Shown: positions 8,114 through 16,563 of the stretch, one piece after another
Layout: every line of letters begins with the position of its first letter
Numbering within the stretch: the first letter of the stretch is position 1
Origin: Stenotrophomonas maltophilia
Lineage (GTDB): Bacteria; Pseudomonadota; Gammaproteobacteria; Xanthomonadales; Xanthomonadaceae
Assembly: GCF_023518235.1 (NCBI RefSeq)
Contig: NZ_CP090423.1
Location: 496,001-560,000 of the forward strand
Length of the DNA: 64,000 nt
Reading direction: 5' to 3'
Translations under genes and position numbers: made by a program
The notes under the pieces: model-generated
The model's database searches: none
What the model saw: the letters and a program-made list of their open reading frames with translations, nothing else
What the model was told of the DNA's origin: nothing

Positions 8114-8917
8114 ATGTCGAGTATTGGACCGGTACCGATGCCGGTGGTGGTGATACTGCTGGGTGCATTGCTGGCCATGGTGGTGGCGCATCTATGGCCG
8201 CGCCGCAAGGGCGAAGCGACGCCGCCTTCGGCGGCAAGCATGGTGCTGGACATGCTGCTGATCGGCCTGCTGTGCGGGCGGATCAGTTTCGTCGTACTGA
8301 ATTTCGGGCTCTATCGCCAGGCGCCGTGGAGCATCCTGCAGATCGCCGACGGTGGCTATCATCTTGTCGTGGTATTGGCCGCGGGCCTTCTGTGGGGCCT
8401 CTGGCGGCTGCGTCCATGGCGTGTTCTGCGTGTTCCGGTGCTGGCCGGTGCGTTGCTGGGGGTGGCGTTCTGGGCAGGTGGCAGCCATCTGTTGGCGGTC
8501 TGGCAGCAACAGCGGATGCCACTCCCTGCGGTGCAGGTGGTGGACCTGCAGGGGCGGTCGATCGATCTGCAGCAGTTCCGGGGCGCACCGGTGGTGCTCA
8601 ATCTGTGGGCCAGCTGGTGCGGGCCCTGCAGGCGCGAGATGCCGGTGCTGGCCGCAGCGCAGCAGGCTCACACAGGCGTGCAGTTCGTGTTTCTCAACCA
8701 GGGTGAAACCGCGGACGAGGTCCGGGAATTCATCGCCGCAGAGCGGCTGGCGCTGGGCAACCTGCTGCTGGACGACTCCGCTTCGGCATCCACCGCGCTG
8801 GGGGTGCAGGCTTATCCTTCCACGCTGTTCTTCGACAAGGATGGGCGCCTGCGCGAGCTGCACCTGGGCGAACTGACCGCGGCCGGTCTTGAACACAAAC
8901 TGCGCCGGCTGCGGTAG
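8114..8917 (+). CDS. Membrane-anchored TlpA-like thioredoxin
   Basis: About 267 residues from the ATG; a GTG at 8099 would add five. The N-terminal ~130 residues hold four hydrophobic helices reminiscent of prolipoprotein diacylglyceryl transferase-like membrane modules. A periplasmic thioredoxin domain follows, with active site W-C-G-P-C (first Cys at codon 8618-8620) and the cis-Pro strand A-Y-P-S-T. TlpA/ResA-type proteins reduce periplasmic thiols, for example in cytochrome maturation or DsbC/DsbG recycling. DsbG lies 30 bases downstream, so the two probably form a redox pair in which this protein hands electrons across the membrane or to DsbG. That pairing is inference. Confidence 0.83.
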   Translation: MSSIGPVPMPVVVILLGALLAMVVAHLWPRRKGEATPPSAASMVLDMLLIGLLCGRISFVVLNFGLYRQAPWSILQIADGGYHLVVVLAAGLLWGLWRLRPWRVLRVPVLAGALLGVAFWAGGSHLLAVWQQQRMPLPAVQVVDLQGRSIDLQQFRGAPVVLNLWASWCGPCRREMPVLAAAQQAHTGVQFVFLNQGETADEVREFIAAERLALGNLLLDDSASASTALGVQAYPSTLFFDKDGRLRELHLGELTAAGLEHKLRRLR

Positions 8918-8947
8918 CCTGCGCGAGCATCTCACTACGGAGTTCCC

Positions 8948-9790
8948 ATGTTGTCCACTTCCCTGCGTACCGCACCGGCGGTGCTGTTGCTGCCGGTTCT
9001 GCTGGCGTTGGCCGCCTGCAGCCAGGCCCAGACCCCGCCAGGCAAGACGGCGGCGGCACCGGCGGCGGGTGCGCCGGCCACCACCGCCAAGGGCGACCGC
9101 CCTGCGGTGCTGAAGGGCATCGAGAAACACGGTTTCGAAGTCGTTGCCGAGTTCGATGCACCGGGCGGGCTGCGCGGCTTCGCCGGCGTGGTGGGCGGGC
9201 AGCAGCCCGCTGCGGCCTATGTCACCGCCGACGGCAAGAATGTGCTGGTCGGCAGCCTGTTCGATGCCGAGGGCAATGACGTGGCGGCCGAGGCGGTGGA
9301 GAAACTGGTCGCTGCGCCGATGTCGGCCAAGATCTGGACCAAGCTGGAAGCCAGTGCCTGGGTGCGTGACGGCAAGGCCGACGCCCCGCGTGTGGTCTAT
9401 ACCTTCAGTGATGCCAACTGCCCGTACTGCCACAAGTTCTGGGAAGCAGCGCGACCGTGGGTCGATGCCGGCAAGGTGCAGTTGCGCCACATCATGGTGG
9501 GGGTGATCCGCGAAGACAGCCCTGCCAAGGCGGCTGCCATCCTCGCCGCACGCGACCCGAGCGCGGCGTTGCTGGAAAACGAACGCCAGTTCGACCGGGG
9601 TGGCATCAAGGCGCTGCCGAGCATCAGTCGTGAGATCGCCGGCAAGCTCGATGCCAACCAGGTGTTGATGATCGAGATGGGCTTCCAGGGAACGCCTGGC
9701 ATCCTGTTCCAGGATGCCCAGGGTCAGGTGCAGCGTCGCTCCGGCCTGCCACAGGGGAGCGATCTGCAGACGGTGCTGGGACCGCGCTGA
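8948..9790 (+). CDS. dsbG: DsbG/DsbC-like periplasmic thiol:disulfide isomerase
   Basis: This 280-residue protein has a signal sequence ending L-A-A-C, so it may be a lipoprotein, followed by a low-complexity Ala/Pro linker. After that comes a DsbC/G-type dimerisation region (residues ~50-130) and a thioredoxin fold with active site C158-P-Y-C161 in D-A-N-C-P-Y-C-H-K-F. The family repairs wrong disulfides or reduces sulfenylated cysteines in the periplasm. The conserved Q-G-T-P-G-I cis-Pro region is present near the C terminus. Transcription probably starts upstream of the TlpA-like gene, and a strong hairpin follows the stop. Confidence 0.88.
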   Translation: MLSTSLRTAPAVLLLPVLLALAACSQAQTPPGKTAAAPAAGAPATTAKGDRPAVLKGIEKHGFEVVAEFDAPGGLRGFAGVVGGQQPAAAYVTADGKNVLVGSLFDAEGNDVAAEAVEKLVAAPMSAKIWTKLEASAWVRDGKADAPRVVYTFSDANCPYCHKFWEAARPWVDAGKVQLRHIMVGVIREDSPAKAAAILAARDPSAALLENERQFDRGGIKALPSISREIAGKLDANQVLMIEMGFQGTPGILFQDAQGQVQRRSGLPQGSDLQTVLGPR

Positions 9791-9817
9791 GCAGCGCCAT
9801 CGCTTTCCTCTGAAGTG

Positions 9818-9845
9818 CGGGCCCGCATGGCGACATGCGGGCCCG
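9818..9845 (+). terminator. Terminator after dsbG
   Basis: A 12-bp perfect stem (CGGGCCCGCATG / CATGCGGGCCCG) with a GCGA tetraloop is followed by a T-containing tail. The tail is weak (TTGCGTTT), so termination may be incomplete. Confidence 0.65.
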
Positions 9846-9935
9846 TTGCGTTTGGTGCGGCTGACGGACGCAACCGCCTGCGCACAATCTGTTGCGGGTC
9901 ACGTCTGAATCGTGACTGAGATCAAGCATTACGCC

Positions 9936-9976
9936 TTGATTCCAATCAAGGCCAAAAACGACAACTGCACTAGCCT
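9936..9976 (+). promoter_or_regulatory. Anr/FNR box and class II promoter of the acid-resistance operon
   Basis: TTGATTCCAATCAA (9936-9949) is a perfect match to the FNR/Anr consensus TTGAT-N4-ATCAA, inside a longer palindrome GCCTTGATT-CC-AATCAAGGC. A -10-like TAGCCT lies at 9971-9976. A start near 9984 would place the box centre at about -41.5, the class II activator position. Known biology: FNR/Anr activates under low oxygen. This predicts induction of the downstream operon when oxygen is scarce. Confidence 0.75.
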
Positions 9977-9984
9977 TTGACGCA

Positions 9985-10303
9985 TGGAATACAGCGTCAA
10001 CGCGCCCTGCATGCCGCGCCGCGGCCGCCCTCATCCGGGCGCAACGGTACAGCCATTCACGACACTCTCACCCTCTGCTTGTTACCCAGACCGCTGCGGT
10101 CGCCACCTCTCTGGCAGCGCGGCCTTGATGGTGATGGCATGGGTGGAGATGGGGCAGTGTCATCGTCCTGTTGCCTGCGAGGGGCAGGCTCGCCGGTGTC
10201 GTCAACGCAGTACCCGCATTTCCAGCAACGGCAACGTGTGGCCGGGGCGGCACCTGTGTGCGGCCGGGCAGCGCGATTCAATTGTTCGCCCGGGGAGGAA
10301 GCA
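9985..10303 (+). other. Long leader before the porin gene
   Basis: About 320 bases lie between the predicted transcription start and the porin ATG. A 112-codon ORF (ATG at 9984) runs through it, but its composition is unlike a protein (Arg/Cys/Ser-rich) and it overlaps the porin start. I see no riboswitch family that I recognise. The region may simply be leader RNA or hold an unrecognised regulatory structure. Confidence 0.35.
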
Positions 10304-11734
10304 ATGCGCTTGGCGGTACTGAGTCTGGCCTGCCTGACGGCACTGGCGATCACGCCAGCGTATGCACAGCAGGGGGAACCGGAAGATGCACAGGCGTTGC
10401 GCCGTGAGATCGCTGCCATGCGGCAGGCGCTGGAAGGCATGCAGCAACGACTGGACCGGCTTGAACAGCGCGATGCTGCACCAGCGCAGGCTGCGCCACC
10501 GGCGGCGACGCCCGTGGCCACTGCCGCCCCCTCCGATGCCATCCATCGCACCCAGGTGCCGGGCGTGGCGCAGCCGGTGCTGCCGCAACGCGACTCGGTG
10601 GCCGATCCGTCCACCGCGGCATCGCGACCGGACAGCGCCGCTGGTCCGACCGATCCGGACCTGAAGGGGTTCTTCGCGATTCCGGGCACCGATACCGTGA
10701 TCCGTATCGGCGGCTACGCCAAGCTGGATGCGATTGTCGATTCGCGCGCGGCTGGTGACGAAGACCAGTTCATTCCTTCTTCGATGCCGGTGGGTGGCAG
10801 CCACCGCGATGTCTCCAACTTCAACATCCACGCCAAGCAGACCCGCTTCAGCTTCGAGGCGCGGCGCCCGACCACACATGGCAACCTGCGCTTCTACCTG
10901 GAGAACGACTTCTTCGGCAGCAGTGACGGCTACCAGTTCCGCCTGCGCCATGCCTATGGGCAGCTCGGCAACACCTATGCCGGCTATGGCTATTCCAGCT
11001 TCATGGATGCCGACAGCCTGCCCGATACCCTCGACTTCGCCGGCCCCGGTGGCGCTGGCTACCTGTTGGTGGCCGGCATCCATCACAGTTTCACGATGGG
11101 CAAGGGCAACACCCTGACTATCGCCGCCGAAGACCCGGAGACCGAACTGGCCGGTGCCAGTGATGAACGCACCGCGGTGAACCGCCTGCCCGATGTCACG
11201 GTAACCGCGCGCATGGAGCGCGACTGGGGCCACCTGCAGCTGGGCGCGGTGGCGCGCAGCCTGGCCTACGACGGTGAGGGCGAGCGTGACCGGCGCATGG
11301 CCGGAGGCCTGCAGCTGAGCGGCTCGGCCTCGGTGGGCGAACGTGATCTGCTGCTGTGCGGTGCGCTGGGTGGCCGCGGCCTCAGCCGATACACCGCCGA
11401 CCTCACCGGGTCGGGCCTGGATGCCGTGGTGGATGCCGAGGGCCGTCTGGATGCCCTGGACCTGCACGGGGGCTTTGTCGGCTACACCCACTACTGGTCG
11501 CCACTGTGGCGCTCGAACCTGATCGTCGGCCAGCTGACCCTGGAACGTAACGCGGCGCTGGCCGCCGACGCCTTCCGGCAGAGCCGCTACGGGGTGTTCA
11601 ACCTGATCTGGAGCCCGGCCCCCTCGTGGACCATGGGCATGGAACTGCTGTACGGGCGGCTGGAACAGCAGGGCGGCGCGCGCGGCGACACCGTCCGGGT
11701 GCAGGGCAGCCTGCAATACAACTTCATCAAGTAG
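10304..11734 (+). CDS. DcaP-like trimeric outer-membrane porin
   Basis: This is a 476-residue protein from the ATG preceded by GGAGGAAGC; the frame is open upstream, but this start gives a clean signal peptide (residues 1-22, cut after P-A-Y-A). A short coiled coil (residues ~27-55, heptad-like E-M-Q-Q-R-L-D-R-L-E) and a Pro/Ala linker precede a beta barrel with Y-A-K-L-D-A-I-V-D near its start and an aromatic end (L-Q-Y-N-F-I-K). This is the DcaP architecture; known DcaP porins pass small anionic solutes. It is the first gene of a probable operon with the antiporter and decarboxylase, 77 bases before the former, so it may let amino acid or amine cross the outer membrane. Confidence 0.85.
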   Translation: MRLAVLSLACLTALAITPAYAQQGEPEDAQALRREIAAMRQALEGMQQRLDRLEQRDAAPAQAAPPAATPVATAAPSDAIHRTQVPGVAQPVLPQRDSVADPSTAASRPDSAAGPTDPDLKGFFAIPGTDTVIRIGGYAKLDAIVDSRAAGDEDQFIPSSMPVGGSHRDVSNFNIHAKQTRFSFEARRPTTHGNLRFYLENDFFGSSDGYQFRLRHAYGQLGNTYAGYGYSSFMDADSLPDTLDFAGPGGAGYLLVAGIHHSFTMGKGNTLTIAAEDPETELAGASDERTAVNRLPDVTVTARMERDWGHLQLGAVARSLAYDGEGERDRRMAGGLQLSGSASVGERDLLLCGALGGRGLSRYTADLTGSGLDAVVDAEGRLDALDLHGGFVGYTHYWSPLWRSNLIVGQLTLERNAALAADAFRQSRYGVFNLIWSPAPSWTMGMELLYGRLEQQGGARGDTVRVQGSLQYNFIK

Positions 11735-11811
11735 GCGCCAGCGGCTGCACGCCAGCGCAACCCGTCCCCACGCCCGGCCGTACCGGGCTCATGCCAGTAC
11801 AGGAGATTGTC

Positions 11812-13164
11812 ATGGCAGAAGCAAAGAAAATCGGGGTGGTCGGAGCCACCTTCCTCGTCGCCGGCAACATGATGGGTTCCGGTGTGTTCCTGTTGCCGTC
11901 CAGCCTGGCCAAGATCGGTACCGCCTCGATCTGGGGCTGGCTGATCACCACCGCCGGAGCACTGCTGCTGGCCTTCGTGTTTGCCAAGCTCGGCAAGCTG
12001 GCACCCAAGGCAGGCGGCCCCTATGCCTATGCGCGTGACTGGTTCGGGCCGTACATGGGCTTCCAGACCAATACCATCTACTGGTTCGCCAATTGGATCG
12101 GCAACGTTGCCATTCCGATCGCAGCGGTGGGCTACTTCAGTTACTTCTTCCCGATCCTGTCCGAGCCGCTGGTGCGCTGCATCGCGGTGCTGGTGCTGGT
12201 GTGGGCGCTGAGCTTTGCCAACATGATCGGCCCAGCCTTCGTCAGCCGCGTGCAGACGGTCACCACCAGTTTCGCGCTGGTGCCGATCCTGGGCATCGCC
12301 ATCTTCGGCTGGTTCTTCTTCGACGCCGACATCTTCAAGGGCGCCTACAACGTGTCCGGTGAGTCCAACTTCGGGGCGATTTCCAGCGCGGCGGCGCTGA
12401 CCCTGTGGGCGTTCATCGGCGTTGAATCAGCCTCGGTGACCGCCGGTGTGGTCGAGAACCCGGAAAAGAACGTGGCCCGCGCGACGCTGGCCGGTGTGTT
12501 CCTGGCGGCGGTGGCCTACATCGCCAGCTCGTCGGTGATCATGGGCATGGTACCCAACGGCGAACTGCAGACCTCTGATGCGCCTTTCGCGCTGGCCGCA
12601 GCCAAGGCGGTGGGTGGCTGGGGCGGGGCGCTGGTCAGCCTGTGTGCCTTCATCGGTGCGGCCGGCTCGCTGGGTGGCTGGATCCTGCTGACCGCACAGA
12701 GCGCCAAGGCCGCCTCCGACGACGGCCTGTTCCCGAGCATCTTCAGCAAGACCAACAAGGACGACGTGCCGGTCAAGGGCGTGCTGATCGTGGCGGTGCT
12801 GATGACCCTTGCCGTGCTGGTCACCTCCACCTCGGAAACCGCGTCGGCGCAGTTCGACGTGATCACCTCGGCAGCGGTGGTGCTGACCCTGCTGCCGTAC
12901 ATCTACTCGTGCGTGGCCTGCTACTTCGTGGTCGAACGCTCGCACACCATCATCCATACCGGCGCGTTCTGGACGCTGACCAGCCTGACCGTCGTGTACT
13001 GCCTGTGGGCGATCTACGGCTCGTCGGGAACCATCGTGCAGTACGCCTTCCTGTTCGTGCTGTTCATCACCGTGTTCTATCCCTTCTTCAGCGAGGAGCG
13101 CCGCCAGCAGCGGCAGCGCGCCCGCGAGGCCTCGGCCATCACCGCCAGTGCCCAGCGTTCCTGA
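11812..13164 (+). CDS. AdiC/CadB-like basic amino acid:polyamine antiporter (APC family)
   Basis: This 450-residue APC transporter starts at the ATG with GGAG upstream and shows about 12 membrane helices. The TM1 signature G-N-M-M-G-S-G-V-F-L-L-P is the substrate carboxylate-binding loop of AdiC and CadB. The TM6 block W-A-F-I-G-V-E-S-A-S-V and the S-L-G-G-W-I-L-L block are closer to AdiC than to CadB by eye. In the family the protein swaps external amino acid for the internal decarboxylation product. It is followed after 20 bases by the decarboxylase, the standard acid-resistance pairing. Substrate choice, arginine/agmatine versus lysine/cadaverine or ornithine/putrescine, is not settled. 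Confidence 0.9.
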   Translation: MAEAKKIGVVGATFLVAGNMMGSGVFLLPSSLAKIGTASIWGWLITTAGALLLAFVFAKLGKLAPKAGGPYAYARDWFGPYMGFQTNTIYWFANWIGNVAIPIAAVGYFSYFFPILSEPLVRCIAVLVLVWALSFANMIGPAFVSRVQTVTTSFALVPILGIAIFGWFFFDADIFKGAYNVSGESNFGAISSAAALTLWAFIGVESASVTAGVVENPEKNVARATLAGVFLAAVAYIASSSVIMGMVPNGELQTSDAPFALAAAKAVGGWGGALVSLCAFIGAAGSLGGWILLTAQSAKAASDDGLFPSIFSKTNKDDVPVKGVLIVAVLMTLAVLVTSTSETASAQFDVITSAAVVLTLLPYIYSCVACYFVVERSHTIIHTGAFWTLTSLTVVYCLWAIYGSSGTIVQYAFLFVLFITVFYPFFSEERRQQRQRAREASAITASAQRS

Positions 13165-13184
13165 GTTAGACAAGGAGAATCAAC

Positions 13185-15473
13185 GTGTATTTCAAGTCCC
13201 TGGACTATCCGGTCATTGTCATCGACAACGACTACGAGTCACCGCGCATCGGTGGCATCCTGATCCGTGCGCTGGTGGAGGAGCTGCGCAGCAACGATCA
13301 GCGCGTACTGTGCGGCCTGAATCTGGATGATGCCCGCGCCGGTGCCCGTACCTACGTAGCGGCCTCGGCGGTGCTGATCTCGATCGATGGCAGCGAAGAG
13401 GTGGACGGCGAGTTCCAGCGCCTGACCGCCTTCCTGCGCGAGCAGAGCGCACGCCGCGCCAACCTGCCGGTGTTCCTGTACGGTGAACGCCGTACCATCG
13501 AGAAGGTGCCGAGCAAGCTGCTCAAGTACATCCACGGCTTCATCTTCCTGTTCGAAGACACCAAGAGCTTCATCTCGCGGCAGGTCATGCGCGCGGCCGA
13601 AGACTACATGAAGAACCTGCTGCCGCCGTTCTTCAAGGCGCTGATCCATCATGCGGCCGAGTCGAACTATTCCTGGCACACGCCGGGCCACGCCGGCGGC
13701 GTGGCGTTCACCAAATCGCCAGTGGGCCGCGCGTTCCACCAGTTCTATGGTGAGAACACGCTGCGCAGCGATCTGTCGATCTCGGTGCCGGAGCTGGGGT
13801 CGCTGCTGGATCACACCGGCCCGATCAAGGACGCCGAGGAAGAGGCGGCGCGCAACTTCGGCGCTGACCATACCTTCTTCGTCACCAACGGCACCTCCAC
13901 CGCCAACAAGATCGTCTGGCATGGCACGGTGGCGCGTGGCGACGTGGTGTTCGTCGACCGCAACTGCCACAAGTCGCTGCTGCATGCGCTGATCATGACC
14001 GGTGCGGTGCCGGTGTACTTCACCCCTAGCCGCAATGCGCACGGCATCATCGGCCCGATCAGCCTGGACCAGTTCACGCCGGAGTCGCTGCAGCAGCGCA
14101 TCGCTGCCAACCCGCTGGCCAGCAAGGCCTATCAGGCCGGCTCCAAGCCGCGCATTGCAGTGGTCACCAACTCGACCTACGACGGGCTGTGCTACAACGC
14201 CGAGAAGATCGCCGACGAGATCGGCAGCGCGGTCGATTTCCTGCATTTCGACGAAGCATGGTACGCCTACGCCGCGTTCCATCCGTTCTACGAGAACCAC
14301 TACGGCATGGCCAAGGGCAAGCCGCGTGAGCAGGATGCGATCATCTTCACCACCCATTCCACGCACAAGCTGCTGGCCGCGTTCTCGCAGGCCTCGATGA
14401 TCCACGTGCGCAACTCGGCGCAGCGCAACCTGGATGCCGAGCGTTTCAACGAATCGTTCATGATGCACACCTCCACCAGCCCGCATTACGGGGTGATTGC
14501 CGCCTGCGACGTGGCCTCGAAGATGATGGAAGGCGACGCTGGCCGTTCGCTGGTGCAGGAAATGCATGACGAGGCGATCGCCTTCCGTCGCGCGATGCTG
14601 CACGTGCGCGATGACCTGGGGCGCGATGACTGGTGGTTCAGCGTGTGGCAGCCCACAAAGGTCGAGCGCAGCCTGGACAAGGGTGATACGCCGGCACCGC
14701 TGGTGGCCAAGCGCGAGGAATGGTATCTGCAGCCGGATGCACACTGGCACGGCTTCGAGAACCTGGTCGACGACTATGTGCTGATCGATCCGATCAAGGT
14801 GACCCTGCTGACCCCGGGCCTGTCGATGGATGGCAGCATGGGCTCGCTGGGAATCCCGGCGGCGGTGCTGAGCAAGTTCCTGTGGGGCCGTGGCATCACC
14901 GTGGAGAAGACCAACCTGTACTCGGTGCTGTTCCTGTTCTCGATGGGCATCACCAAGGGCAAGTGGAGCACACTGGTCACCGAGCTGATGGCGTTCAAGG
15001 AACTGTACGACCGCAACGCACCGCTGAGCCAGGCACTGCCGTCGCTGGCGGCCGACTATCCGAACGCCTATGCAGGGTGGGGCCTGCGTGACCTGTGCGA
15101 CGCGCTGCACGCGTTCAACCAGGAGTTCTCGGTGGCCAAGGTGATGCGTGAGATGTACGTGGACCTGCCGACGCCGGTGATGACCCCGGCCGATGCGTAC
15201 AACCATCTGGTCAAGGGCGAGATCGAACGGGTCGACATCGAGCAGCTCAGCGGCCGCGTGGCGGCGACCATGCTGGTGCCGTACCCGCCGGGCATCCCGA
15301 CCATCATGCCGGGTGAGCGGTTCGGCGACAGCGACGAACCGATCATCCAGTCGCTGCGCATCGCCCGCGAGCAGAACGCGCGCTTCCCGGGCTTCGAATC
15401 GGACGTGCACGGGCTGATCATCGAGCAGGACGGCGATGTGACCTCGTACCGGGTGGAGGTGCTGAAGGCCTGA
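13185..15473 (+). CDS. Inducible Orn/Lys/Arg decarboxylase (AdiA/CadA family)
   Basis: This is a 762-residue PLP enzyme of full family length. It has an N-terminal wing (receiver-like, residues 1-~130), a PLP core with the Schiff-base lysine in S-T-H-K-L-L-A-A-F, the cofactor aspartate in H-F-D-E-A-W, and a C-terminal domain. It decarboxylates a basic amino acid, consuming a proton inside the cell. Some blocks match arginine decarboxylase (T-H-S-T-H-K) and others lysine decarboxylase (L-L-A-A-F-S-Q-A-S-M-I-H-V), so I leave the substrate open, favouring arginine because of the AdiC-like neighbour. Together with that antiporter it should raise internal pH, under the Anr-box promoter. Confidence 0.9.
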   Translation: MYFKSLDYPVIVIDNDYESPRIGGILIRALVEELRSNDQRVLCGLNLDDARAGARTYVAASAVLISIDGSEEVDGEFQRLTAFLREQSARRANLPVFLYGERRTIEKVPSKLLKYIHGFIFLFEDTKSFISRQVMRAAEDYMKNLLPPFFKALIHHAAESNYSWHTPGHAGGVAFTKSPVGRAFHQFYGENTLRSDLSISVPELGSLLDHTGPIKDAEEEAARNFGADHTFFVTNGTSTANKIVWHGTVARGDVVFVDRNCHKSLLHALIMTGAVPVYFTPSRNAHGIIGPISLDQFTPESLQQRIAANPLASKAYQAGSKPRIAVVTNSTYDGLCYNAEKIADEIGSAVDFLHFDEAWYAYAAFHPFYENHYGMAKGKPREQDAIIFTTHSTHKLLAAFSQASMIHVRNSAQRNLDAERFNESFMMHTSTSPHYGVIAACDVASKMMEGDAGRSLVQEMHDEAIAFRRAMLHVRDDLGRDDWWFSVWQPTKVERSLDKGDTPAPLVAKREEWYLQPDAHWHGFENLVDDYVLIDPIKVTLLTPGLSMDGSMGSLGIPAAVLSKFLWGRGITVEKTNLYSVLFLFSMGITKGKWSTLVTELMAFKELYDRNAPLSQALPSLAADYPNAYAGWGLRDLCDALHAFNQEFSVAKVMREMYVDLPTPVMTPADAYNHLVKGEIERVDIEQLSGRVAATMLVPYPPGIPTIMPGERFGDSDEPIIQSLRIAREQNARFPGFESDVHGLIIEQDGDVTSYRVEVLKA

Positions 15474-15501
15474 CCGGCGACGGTCGACCCTTCGGCGTAC
15501 G

Positions 15502-16404
15502 ATGGAGACCGCGCGCGAGCAACGCATCCTGAAGTTCTCCATCGGGGTCACCATCGCGGTCAGCGCGGTCGGCTTCAGCGGTGGCCTGCTGGTGGGATCG
15601 CAGGCCATCCTGTTCGATGGCGTGTACAGCCTGGTCGACGTGGCGCTGACCCTGGTGTCGTTGTCGGTGCTGCGGCTGGTGGCGCGGGAGCAGAGCCCGC
15701 GCTTCCAGTACGGCTACTGGCATCTGGAGCCGATGGTGGAGGCGCTGGGCGGCGTGATCCTGTCGCTGGCCTGCGTGTATGCGCTGGCCAACGCGGTAAT
15801 TGGTTTGACCACTGGCGGGCACGAGGTGAAATTCGGGCCCGCACTGTGGTGGGCGGCACTGCTGAGTGCCAGCAACCTGGCGATGGCTGCGTTCGTCGCG
15901 CAGCGTGCCCGGCGCCTGCGCTCGGCGCTGTTGTGGCTGGACGTGCGTGGCTGGCTGCTGGGTGGCCTGATGAGCCTGGCGGTGGTGCTGGCGTTCGTGC
16001 TGGCGCTGGCCCTGCACGGTGGCGACTGGCACCACTGGGTGCCATACCTGGATTCGATCGTGCTGGCGCTGATCAGCCTGGCGGTGCTGCCGGTGCCGGC
16101 GCGCAGTGCCTGGAAGGCGATGCGCGAGGTGCTGCAGGTGGCGCCCGACGATCTGGACCGGCGCGTGCAGCAGGTGATGCAGGCATTCGTGGCCGAACGC
16201 GGCTATGCCGGCTTCACCAGCCATGTGGCGAAGATGGGGCGCATGCGGTTCATCGAGATCCACGTGTTGGCCGACCCGGCGACGCCACTGGGTTCGGTGG
16301 GCGAGGTTGATGCGATGCGCGATGAGATCGCGGTACGCCTGGATGCCCGTGGCAGCACGTTCTGGCTGACCATCGATTTCACTGCCGACCCGGCGTGGAC
16401 GTAG
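15502..16404 (+). CDS. CDF family cation efflux protein (COG3965-like)
   Basis: This 300-residue protein has about five to six N-terminal membrane helices and a C-terminal cytoplasmic domain of ~80 residues. The TM2 metal-site region reads F-D-G-V-Y-S-L-V-D and is followed by the family block F-Q-Y-G-Y-W-H-L-E-P. The position equivalent to FieF Asp45 is Tyr here, and the TM5 HxxxD pair is not seen (L-D-V-R-G-W-L-L-G), so metal selectivity probably differs from Zn/Fe exporters. It lies 28 bases after the decarboxylase and might be co-transcribed. Its stop codon is part of a GTAG-type repeat. Confidence 0.82.
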   Translation: METAREQRILKFSIGVTIAVSAVGFSGGLLVGSQAILFDGVYSLVDVALTLVSLSVLRLVAREQSPRFQYGYWHLEPMVEALGGVILSLACVYALANAVIGLTTGGHEVKFGPALWWAALLSASNLAMAAFVAQRARRLRSALLWLDVRGWLLGGLMSLAVVLAFVLALALHGGDWHHWVPYLDSIVLALISLAVLPVPARSAWKAMREVLQVAPDDLDRRVQQVMQAFVAERGYAGFTSHVAKMGRMRFIEIHVLADPATPLGSVGEVDAMRDEIAVRLDARGSTFWLTIDFTADPAWT

Positions 16405-16513
16405 CGTCGAGCTTGCTCGACGGCACCCGCGTGGTTGCCTTCTGCCTGCCTGTAGAGCCGAGCCCACGCTCGGCTGCCGATCCCATGGAGCAGCCGAGCA
16501 AGCTCGGCGCTAC
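16401..16513. repeat. SMAG-type REP cluster (three elements)
   Basis: Three short palindromes headed by GTAG are present: 16401-16422 (GTAGCGTCGAGCTTGCTCGA, overlapping the upstream stop codon), 16452-16477 in the same orientation, and 16490-16513 inverted, ending in CTAC. The last two form a facing dimer that would fold into a long hairpin. This is the known layout of Stenotrophomonas GTAG repeats. Confidence 0.85.
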
Positions 16514-16563
16514 GGACGGGGCGATCGTTGCGCATGGCGTACTGCTCTGTTGCGCCGGATGTA

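Noticed and set aside
9984..10322. A 112-residue protein gene upstream of the porin
   Set aside because: Composition is not protein-like, it overlaps the porin start, and the ATG falls on the predicted transcription start.
11626..11811. Extended start for the antiporter at 11626
   Set aside because: The extra residues lie inside the porin gene and are Arg/Gly-rich; the ATG at 11812 matches the AdiC family N terminus.
13239..15608. A 789-codon minus-strand frame opposite the decarboxylase
   Set aside because: It is a shadow of the decarboxylase; the composition is His/Arg/Gln-rich and it has no recognisable motif.
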